Below are positions 12,501-24,500 of a stretch of DNA of 64,000 bases, in pieces. The stretch lies in the NCBI GenBank assembly GCA_921293015.1, contig OV121089.1:40224520-40288519 (forward strand), in the 5' to 3' direction. Every line of letters begins with the position of its first letter. The stretch's first letter is position 1. The notes beneath the pieces are model-generated. The model was given only the letters and a program-made list of their open reading frames with translations. It was not told the origin of the DNA and searched no databases. The position numbers and the translations under genes are program-made. The stretch comes from Phorcus lineatus. Lineage: Eukaryota; Mollusca; Gastropoda; Trochida; Trochidae.

Positions 12501-15500
12501 GGAAATGGTGAAATTGCAGAATGTAAATTTTACATGAAATGTCGTGCTATTGCGAGGTGTATTTACTTCCTTATTACTAAATATTGATTCAGCGCTCATA
12601 TGAAGCACCACTAGTAGGGTAATGGCGCTTCAATTTAGCAAAGAGGTCTGTTTTCAAAATTGCCTTACAAGAATAATTACTCTTAGCAAGGTTATTTGGA
12701 TCGGACTTACAAATAATAGCAACAGAGATGGCGAACGTCCTTTTCCCGAGGACTGTTTGCTTGTACATTGGAACAGGTAGGAGGCGTTCCGTCTATTTGA
12801 TCACTATATTAAGATTTCAAATCGTAGGTGAAGAAATGGATCACCCTGAACGAGCCTGTAACGTTGGCCCTGACGGGGTATGAGGAAGGCGTGAGAGCAC
12901 CAGGTACAAGCTACCCCGACTCCTGGGCCTACCCTGTTATTAGAAATCTCCTATTAGCCCATGGACATGCCTACAAGATTTACAAGACAGAGTTTTCATA
13001 TCAGAGAGGTATGTTTCAATTAAAGCGTCAAACAGTTCTGGGGATATGTTCGCACAATTTCACGATTAGCTGTTGAAAGATGTTTGAAGTCCATTTAACG
13101 AATGAACGTTAAGAAAACAATAACGTTAGCTTAGTCCTTCAAACTAAATGGAAGAATTTAAATTCATTGAGCACTCTGCGTCAAAACATAAAGTTAACTG
13201 GTACGAGCACGTTAACCCTTAGTAAAACTAGATTAAACGAATGATAAAGAGCTATAACAAAGCCCTTAATAAGAAAGTAAATTAGGGTAAAAAGAGGTAA
13301 ACAAGTTATTTTAGTTCAAGTAGCGAACTGAAAGCTATTTTCAGGCCAATGTGGACTGTGCGTCAAAGTCAACTGGTACGAGCCCGAGGACCCGTACAAT
13401 GAGGAGGACGTGAGAGCGGCTGAGAGGGCTCTGGAGTTCTACAGTGGTATAGCAGCTGAACCTGTCTTTGGCAGTGGCCAGTTCCCTGAGGAGATCCTCA
13501 GGCAGGTGGACAAGAGATGTCAGGAACGAAAGAACCCCAACTGTTCACTTATCGTTCCCTTTACATCAGATGAGCAGGCTCTCCTCCAAGGTACGGTAAT
13601 CTCGTAGTTACATGCCTTGTACACACTAGTAGACGGACGTGAATCCGTGAATACACACCTGTATTCATACATGCATATATACACACATTTATTAGTAATA
13701 AGCGGCATGAAGAATTCTGTGGGGGACAAATCTAATAGATATGTCATCGATATCATGGCTACTTTTCAAAATCATGCAATGCTGTTGATCAATTTCCAAT
13801 TTTATTTCAGGAAGTTCTGATTTCTTTGCATTGAATCACTACAGAAGTGTTCCTACAAGGGAGGGCAAGCTTCCAGCGTCTGATATGCCATCATTTATCA
13901 ACGATATGGATATTCACGAAACTCAGTTCCCCCCTTGGGATTCGTAAGAAATGCAAAACACTATTTCTAGGATTTACATTAGAGCCATTTACACTGATCG
14001 ATATTGTTTTAACGTCAATTGATATGAAGTTGCAAAGTTGAGTAGAAAATATGAATTACATCAAATGTTCGAAAACCTATAAGTTCGTATTCACGATCTT
14101 GTCAAATAAGACTGAATTTTCAGATCATTTAGTAACGATCACCTTTGTCTAAGGGAGCTCTTTGCAAGTGGACCAATTCAAACTTGCACCAACAGTCTTA
14201 GATTAGGTTGTTAATTGTCCTTATTACCTCAGAGAGATTCTTAACAATGATGATAAACTATAACCTCATGCCCATATGGTTCAGTGGGCAAATGCTGTGC
14301 ATGGACTGATATATATTCTTTTTCCCAGAACCTCACGTTCAGAGAAAAATCGACAAGAATCTGCCTTTGGTCTGCGAAAGGTGCTCAGCCGTATAAAGTA
14401 CCGCTACAACAACATCCCCGTCTTCATCACAGAAAATGGAGTTAATACAGAAGACGTTCTAGAGGACGAGTACAGAGTAGATTTCCACAAGAGATACATC
14501 GATGAAGTTCTGAAAGGTAAACAGGAATCAGAGTCCCTCTTCGCTTGAAGGCATTACTGGAGGACCACGTGGTGGCGTTATCTGATGCTTCTCGTTTTGA
14601 TTTTCAAATACCTACTACTATAAATGAACAAGTATTGAAAAACATGCCATTACGCTTAAGATATAGTTTTGGATTGACGCATTTCTTATGAATCCAGTTA
14701 AAGGAGATTTGTTCCACTTACATCGAAGGGGTACCTGATATATAATTGACTTAAACAGTTGTGTCTAGAATATTTATCAAAGTCACGGCAGTGGTGTCGG
14801 TAAAATTTTAAGCGTTTGGTGAATGACCCTGAGGCGTAAGTTTTATTTTTTTCTAAGAAAACCCCAAATAAAAAAGAAAAAGCAAATATTGCATATTATA
14901 TGATCCCAAATATATTTGTGGTGCCGTGATGTTACAGCCATTGTGTTGGACGGTTGTAACGTGATGGGGTACACAGTTTGGTCGCTGCTAGATTCTTTCG
15001 AGTGGCAGAACGGATACACAAAAAGATTCGGTCTCTTCAAGGTCAACTTCACTGATCCAAATCGTCCCAGAACTGCAAAGACGTCGGCCAGATGGTACTC
15101 GCAAGTCATAGGTAGTATCGTGTTGTATAAACCTTATCAAATCTTTTTTATGTTTATGAAGTAGAAGTGCTGCGTCATTTTGGTAGATTGACTACCTGTA
15201 CCCGTTATTCAATGGTGGATCAGTTACGTTTCAAACGTTTTTGGCACGTCGATGGCATTTAGTGAGAATGTTATATAGCTAGATTGAATTAATGAAATAG
15301 CATCAAACGACCAATTACCCTGTACCAATTTCATCCATAAACATGTATCTCTGAAATTTTTTTACATAAAAGCAAATAATTTCGATATGATTTTATGACA
15401 CTTGATGTATTTCTACCTTAGCGGAGAACGGATTTAAGCACGGATATAGAGGCGAAGGAGGCCTCAACTCGGCTGCAGAGTATGCGGATGAGTTCTATTA

Positions 15501-18500
15501 CGGCAAGTTTCCCGACGGCTTTATTTGGAGTGCTGCAACTGCTAGTTACCAAGTTGAGGGAGGATACCAAGCAGATGGTAGGTGTTTACTTGCATATACT
15601 TACAGATTCTAAACTAAAATTTTCAAAACGCAATAAATGCCTCGGATATCTTGAAGGACGAAATACGATTTTAAACGTGCTAATAATAACAGTTAATTAA
15701 GTATCACATATATGTATCGAAATTAAAAGGAGCATTACCACATTTCAATTTCATAAAACAAGATTTAAAGAACGTTTATGAAATTGACAAATTCATTTGT
15801 TACTCACAATGAAAGTATTCTGAATTCATGAACTTCTGGTCGTTATGCAGTGATCTCTTTAATTAAGATACATTGTAAGTTCAAGGAATGTAAAAAATAC
15901 CAGGTCCAGAAGTACTTTAAAGTTTATATTATATTTTCAGTCTCTTGACTTTGCAGTTTTTCTGTACTCATGTTTATATTTGTCTATCTGTTTATATTGA
16001 AAATGTTTATCCATAAATGAAATGGCCTGTATTTGTCTATGTATAAGTTGAGGGAGGATACAAAGCAGAATATAGGTGTTAACTTGTATTTCCTTAAAGT
16101 GCATGTGTCAAAACAGTTCCACTTCGACAAAGAAATGGTACAAAGATACTTTTTCTAGTACATAATACGTTTTTATGAATAGTATCAAGAAGTCCACCAT
16201 TAAATAAGATAGGAACAAATGTCGAACAAGAATTTGTATCGAGTAAAGTGCGGTACAGTTGACAAGTTACCACCTATTATCAACCAGTTACATATCATCG
16301 TGAAAAACTATGGAAATTACTTTAAGTTACCTAGACTGATTAAATGTAATAATAATCGATCGATTTCATAGATAATAGTAACATCTAAACAAATCAGACT
16401 TTCGGTAAAACATCATGACTAGAATTTTAGAACAATATTTTTATCCAGCAACTTTCAAGTTCAAACGTATGGAAACTTTAGATGAATATTAACTGTTCCC
16501 GATTATATTGCCTTTCGTTTTATGGTGTTCGTATGTTGTATTCACTATACCGAGAGCCTCTGGTAGATCTTGTAAAACAAGCCAGCTTTGGTCAGTATAG
16601 TTTTATACTGGTTTTGTTTTTGTATACTTAGTGATGTTCTTCTGCTTCGTACTTATGATCGTAGGAAAAGGCGAAAGCATCTGGGATGTGTACAGTACCA
16701 TCCCTGGGAATATCGAGGATGGTGAGACTGGACAGGTGGCGTGTGATAGCTACCATAAATACAAGGAGGACGTGGCTATGTTGAAACATCTTGGGGTAAG
16801 ATATACAAAATCAACTAGGGTAATACACTTTAACATTAGGAATTACAATTACATATCTCATAAGTTACTACAAGCAACTTCTGTGAAAGCATATCCCTTT
16901 TATATTATGGACCACACCTCGTGGAGTAAGACATATTACCATTGGTTATGTATAATCTATTTAAGTAATAAATTTATTTATCATTTTGGGTGATACACAA
17001 AAGAAACGTTATTAATTTTCTTAAGGGCCTTAAACAAAATAACGTTACCGGATAAAATTGATTTTGAATGTCATTTGAAACTTATTTGTGGAAAGGAATA
17101 CACATAGTCATGGTTTTGACTATTCACTTTTCATACATGTTCAAACACATAAGGGGTTCTGAAATCGCTATTTGAAGATGTTATAATCTCAACAGAATGT
17201 TTTGGGATTTAAGTTTTTAAAAATTCAGTTTGGTAATACATATTCATTGGGGAAATACATATCAAGCAGGCCAATACATGAATATTGTTTTCGGTAATGC
17301 ATATAATTTGAGTTAATACATAGTCTCCTAGAGTAATGACACGTGGAGTTATACATATCACTTCGGATAATACATTATTAAGGGTAATACGTTTCATTTT
17401 GGAGTATACATCTAACTTAAGGTAAACAAAAATAATCCCTGTGGTGGTTGTGTCTTTGTCTGCATGTCTTTCGTGCAACAAATATTTAACAACAAGAAAA
17501 AAACATTGATAAATGCCATTCGGGTTGCATGTCGAACTTTTAAACAATTTCAAGCGATGTATAATTGAGGTAATTTGATTGATTTTACAAGCGCTTCTAC
17601 TAGTTTTTGTTATCGTTTGAACATAAGAATGCTCTTATAACTTAGCAATACACCATTAACGACTTTAAAAACTTTGAAATACTCAATGTGGTGATATAAA
17701 AGAAAATACACATACAAGTCTTTACGGATTATTTGATATTGACATAGAAATGTATTTAAAAATTCGTTTGATCTTTTGAACAAAATAAAACATTGTCAAT
17801 TTTTGAATCCTTGAAATAGTATGCATGTCAGAAATATCAATTGTACAACATTTGATATTGCAACATAAAAATTAATTAATCGACTGTTCCAATTCTGTAT
17901 GTACCGTAGTACCATTTTCGTGAATTCCATTGATGTCCCTATAGGTAAGTCACTATCGATTCTCAATCTCCTGGAGTCGAATCCTCCCAGATGGAACCAC
18001 AAGAACCATCAACCATGCCGGGATAGCGTACTACAACAACCTTATAGACGAGCTAATAAAGTCCGGGATCAAACCCATGGTTACCATCTACCACTGGGAC
18101 CTGCCTCAAGCGCTGCAGGAACACGGCGGATGGTTGAATGAATCCATTGTGGAACAGTACACAGCCTTCGCTAGACTTTGCTTCGAACATTTTGGAGACA
18201 GGGTAAAAAAAGAATTGAAACTGGAAGAGCAGCAAGAAATTGAAATGTCTAACTATCAATCTGAAGTTTATATTTTTTTATCTTTAACTTCACTTTAGCT
18301 TCAAATAGCCTGTGGGCCACAGTGTTAAAGAGTTTATTATGTAGTCTTCTCATGCTGAAGGAATCCCAGTGGATATACCAAAAATGTATGGACTTTGCCT
18401 CATTCTGTGATGTATTCCTGGTCCTTATCTAAAATAGTGCCATATAGATACCCATATTATTATGTATTCTTTTTATCACAATGGTAACCTAAAAGCAAGG

Positions 18501-21500
18501 GTAGGTTTGTGTCCGAACTACTCGTACGCTCTGAAATCAGGGTACATTTCGCTTTAAATGAAAAAGTCAGAGACTGAATTATGCTCCCTCTCTCACATAA
18601 ATGTATGGCAATGTCAAAAACCTATGGGGATCACGTTAACGTGTGAAACCGGTGGTGTATTGGGAATTGAAACCATTGAATCAATATTTACATGTAGATA
18701 AAGAGCCTTGAATACAACAATAAAGCTACGATTATTCCAGCTACGCTTATCAAGAAATTAGATTTGACCACTTAAGCCAAGAAACCCAACGTCTTCAGCT
18801 TTACATATTTCTTACTTCGGTTCAGGTGAAGAAATGGATCACATTCAACGAGCCCTGGGTCACGTCTTATTTCGGGTACGGGACAGGAGAAATGGCCCCT
18901 GGGCTGAAGAAACCAGGAACCTACCCGTATATAGCTACCCACAACATCATCAAGGCCCACACCAGAACCTACAGAGAGTACTACAATAAGTTCTGGATAG
19001 AGCAACAGGGTACACCTTCGTCCTCTTTCCTACGTACTTTTCTTGCTTGAATCCATAAACCACGGTTACGTAATTAGTATGTTCTTGCATGAACCTATCA
19101 GCCATGTTGTCGTTATTAACGTATTCAGGATGAACCCCATTCACTTATTTGTTGTTTTGATGGAATCCATCACTTAAGAATAAAGTAATTCTTGCTTGTA
19201 CACTTTCACTTATCTAACAGTCGACTCAGCAGAGGCACTCGACTAACCATCGCTTGAATAAGGTTTTAACTTGTTCTACTAAAGAAAATCTTTCCTGAGC
19301 CCATTAAACCGGTCGTATCATTCAATTTTCCTTAACCATACTGTTTGAATCAACAAATAATTGACGCAACCTTTCACTCATTGAAATCCACATTTTATGC
19401 CTTAGGCCAGCCATTCCATTTGTTATTTTCTCCGCTCAAAAATATTAGCCTACATTTAAGGAATATTGTTCTGCATGTCCAGGAAAATGGCCATCATGCT
19501 TGTCAAATTCCACAAGGGATTGAAACTAACCACTATCTAAAGTTATATCAAGTTTACATATGAATATATCTTCCCCTGTTGAAACAGGTTGTTCAGGTCC
19601 ATGTTTCGTCGATGATTTTTGCAGAAGTGAGTAGATGAGCAAATATCTTAAACGATCTGCGATTAGTATGAATCGCAAAAAGATTAATGTGTCGGAATTG
19701 AGATATTGCCCTGAAATTGAGCGAGGTTTTGTTACACATCACTCTGACCCTTGAAATTGCGCTTGTCCTTCCCATAGCCTATTTGAGTACGGACGTGGAT
19801 ATTAACGTGCATATATTATTACATGCTTTATATACTACTAAATATTTTTAATTTTCAATTTCTTGTGTCTAATTCCTCCCCAGGTAAAGTTGGAATCACA
19901 CTTAACGTAGCGTATAATGTACCTCGCGACCCGCTGAGTCTCTCCGACATCCGTGCCTCGGAACTAGGACTGCAATGGTTCCTCGGTTGGTATGCCGATC
20001 CCATATTTGGCAGAGGCGACTACCCTGAGTATATGAAGGCGAGAATTGCCGAACTAAGCCGGAAAGAGAACCTACCTCGTTCAAGATTACCGGAGTTTAC
20101 CGAAGTGGAGATACGCCAGAATAAAGGTAAACGGGGAAACTCAGTTTTACTCTTGCCTTTGATGCGCTAAGACCATTTTAGTATTTAATGACCATTTGTC
20201 GAATTCTTGGGCTAACTCCCTTTTAATACATTTAACTCATCAAGTGGTTGTTTATAGGCCTACTAACCAACTTACCAATGAATTTTAGCATTCATGAAGG
20301 TGGGTTCAACGTTTCCTTTTACCTTACTTGTATATCACTACTTTTTAATACAAAATGATCTTAATAAAAATACTTTTGCCCATTTTCCATCCGCAATATG
20401 CTTAAATGCCATGTTAATCATCTTTGAACGAAGGTTCTGCTGACTTCTACGGTATGAATCTGTACACGGCCAGCAGGATCTGGAATGAAGACTACCCGGC
20501 TAGTACACCGCCAGACTATAACACAGACTCGGGACTCAAGACAGACAAGGATCCCAAATGGCTCGGGTAATTAATATTTATTAATTAAAACCCGAACATT
20601 TTGTGATTTGTTATAACATGGTACATAACATCCCTTTTACTAGTATAGGCCACGAAAAAGTCTGAAAGCCCAGTTGATAGTTTATAAATTTTCATACAAT
20701 AGCTGTAGTAGTTGTAGTCGAAGTAATAGTAGCAGTAGTAGTCATTCATATTTCCTCTTAATAGTGAGTAGTTAAAGCGAATCAAATTCGGTCATTGAAT
20801 TTTTAATCAAAAAGCGACGTCATAAAAACTATTGGTGTTTACCTTTGAGGCGTCACTCAAAATCATTACTTTATCTAGCACAAAAAGGACTGTGTGAGGT
20901 TTATTTATCGCATCATATTTCTATATAATGGTATTCTACTGTCAAAAATGAAATTGTTTTATATACAAAGAGGATTTTGAGGATGATTTCTGTCAATATA
21001 TATATATTACCAAATGTTGATTATCATGCACTATTAGATCTGGTTCAAGTTGGCTGAAGGTCACACCATTTGCAATCCGGAGGACGTTGAACTGGTTCCG
21101 GAATCGTTACGGCGACTATCCAATCTTCATCACAGAAAACGGCGTGTCAGATCGTAATGGTAGCCTGGACGATGAACACCGAATTTCCTATTACAGAGCC
21201 TATATCAACGAAGTTCTCAAAGGTAAATAAGTATTTCGTTATGGTTTACATCTCAGATATATTCGATGTTTGCCGATGGCTAAATGGATGATGATATCCG
21301 ATTTGAGGACCAACAAATGGTGCAACTGTGATTGAATCAAATGCTATAACAAATGTGCTCGAACCTCCGACACTAACATCTATCACTTTTTAACTACGGA
21401 TCTTGGAACCATAAACGAAAGAATAGCAGGTTAACGTTTGTGATCTTCACTACCAATTGTATTAAGGAAATTGTGACATTAGCTATATATATCATCAACA

Positions 21501-24500
21501 GCAATAACAGATCATTAATAACTTTATTGAAAATATATAATTGATACAAATATGATTTAAAAAACACATATAACCACACTTTATATTGACTAGAATATTA
21601 GTACTGTATAAATGGAAGATGGTGCAACACTGTCGAGTTTAAGGCGCTTTCTTAAACAAAACCGGGGGTCGAGAATTTTTCATATGCAATTTTTTTCAGC
21701 TGTCAACCTTGACCACGTCAATGTCAAAGGCTACACCGCCTGGTCCCTCATGGACAACTTCGAGTGGGCTAAGGGATTTACGGAAAAGTTTGGATTATAT
21801 TACGTGAACTTCTCAGATCCGTCCAGACCAAGAACACCTAAGGCATCAGCAGCCTTCTACCATGGTATCATCAAGGAAAATGGCTTCAGTGGAGGATCTC
21901 CCGAAGACCCTTTGAAACCTAAGTCATTGCCTTACGAGGACAGGCAGCTTTATGGCACGTTCCCAAGCACGTTTTTATGGGGTGCTGCAAGTAGTGCCGA
22001 TGGAACCGAGGGTGGTTGGAACCAGGATGGTGTGTACATATGGCATAAATTATACATGCTCAGCTCAGATGGTTTTTAAATCTCCAAACCGGACCACATA
22101 CTCGTAATTTTCTTTTTTCAAACATAACTGCCAAAGGGTTGTCTGCAATCCTTTCCTTTGATATTTGAGGCTCCCTACCTGGTCTGACGTTTACTAAGCT
22201 TAGAGCATGATGATAAAGTATTTCCCTAAAGATAAAGCAACTGGCTCTGTAGCTCACCAGGAAGTATGATATTTCATATTAGATAAACTATTCATCAACC
22301 CAACCATAATTCATTGACATGGTTTCATAATGACTTACTGTTACCTGTGTCATAAGGCCTCCCAATTGCATTAAATTTAGAAGTATCTTTAAGGTAAACC
22401 TCAACTAAGAGAGAATTTATATGGTTATTAAAGACAATTGAGGCCAGTTCATTAGTTATCCTTTACGTATTGTAATATGACTTATGACATTTAAAGTATT
22501 TTCCAGGGAGGATCCCGAGTGTTCTGGACAGTGTTACGCACGGATACGACCCCAGGGACACACAGTCAGAGAGCTACAGTTACTACATGCGGGATGTTGC
22601 TGCTCTCAGGATGCTCAACGTTAGTTTTCAAAGATATTACGCTCGCTTCAACAACAACATGACGTAACTTAAGACTTGAACTAACATCGATGCACATGAG
22701 CTGTATTCCAAGCTAAGTGCCTTAAAGTGACACAGAGTATGTTTATGGATTATTTGTTCCTTAAATAAGATCCAAATAACCATATGTCCTCAATTAATTT
22801 CAAATCACCTACGTAACTCGCACCTTTATCTCCCAAATTCCCTCATCCCTAAATGAAAAATGGCTATATAAATGTTGGATCGTCGAAATGCGTATCTCTG
22901 CGTATATTTTGCATCCATATTAGTTAAAAGTCTGCTGTAAATAAGTTTCCAAGATAACGTTTGAGTCACTGACGCGCGTCATTGTCCGGTTTTCGAGACT
23001 TTAATCTGTTTATTGTCACTATAGTGAACTAGTAGGCACTAAGATGCTATTCTTAAACAACCACTAGTTGTCAATAAAATATCACCATTTATGACGTTTG
23101 GCATATTTGACTCCTACAACATACATGTACTCTGTGGGACTTTAAGAAAGATAATATTACCGTTCAGTTCCATTTGAAAGTAGTTGAAAACGCTTTTTAA
23201 AGTATAGAATGTGACGTGTGTATTCATTGAACATGATCAATCATATAACTCAACCTATAAACTAATATCTAAATTGAATCAAATAAACCATAATCAACTT
23301 GATTGGAATGACAGTATCCAATAGTTAAAAAGTTATGGAATGTAGAAAGTTTGAACAAAAGGTTTTATTTCATAAGAAAGAGTGTATATTATTACTCTTT
23401 GATAATATGATCTCGACGATATACATTGATCAACTTTTTTCAGGCTAAGAGCTATTTCTTCAGTATCTCCTGGTCACGTGTCATGTCAACCGGAAATGAG
23501 GTCAATGACATTGGAGTTGCCTTTTACAACAGCCTCATAAATGCTTTGACTGATGCAGGGATCCAGCCAATAGTAGCTCTTCATCACTGGGACCACCCCC
23601 GATGGTTTGAAAACAATGGAGGCTGGATGAACGAGTCTAACATTGACCATTTTAAAATCTATGCTGATACCTGCTTTAAACATTTCGGGGATCGGGTATG
23701 TTGCCATAGGCAGAAGGACTCTTTCTTATACGTAGCAGATTATACTTAGATTATAACGAATGATGATAACATTGTCATTGTTTGATGATTGAAAACGTCT
23801 TTATTGTGGAAAGGTAAGGATTCAACGTGCATTCTAATTCCGTTTTCGAGCAATATATAAATTACATATAATATATATACATTACAAATATGGTTTCCAA
23901 TCACTTACTCAATTATGATAATCATAATGATATCAAAAGTCCACTTGTCTATTCTTGTCATTAGTCGTAATAAACTAATGAGTATTCTACTCTGACCAAC
24001 AGGTGAAGTTTTGGATCACCCACAACAAGCCCTTCCAGGTGGCAGATAGGTATGGTGTGGATGCGTACAGAGCTGTGTTGACGTTACTGAATGCTCATGC
24101 AGCGGTATATCACCTGTACCAGAGGAACTACAAGTCTCAACAACATGGTAATATCCCAATTTATCATCCAATCAGTGTGTATAACGTTTAACAGGTAATA
24201 CTGCATCAAGATGGACTTGGAATTTAAGACATGGGAACACATGAAATGCCACAATTCTGTCAAAGTACTTAATATTGACTGCATGGAAAACATTAGATTT
24301 ATCAATAACATTATTTTTATGTATATATTACTATTTTGGGTTTTAAAATTATCTTGAAACATCATTTTCGTATTGCTTCCCATAACGAATTAAACACATT
24401 TTCCTACTTAACACATTTGTTACTAAAAACATATTCTGAATCGCGTCACTTAACTACTTCCCTCCTGACCAAACACATGCAAGAAAAATTAAGTATACGT

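Noticed and set aside
17209-17553. 114-aa minus-strand ORF in a GH1 intron
   Set aside because: It is produced by the degenerate TAATACATAT tandem repeat and has biased, low-complexity composition.
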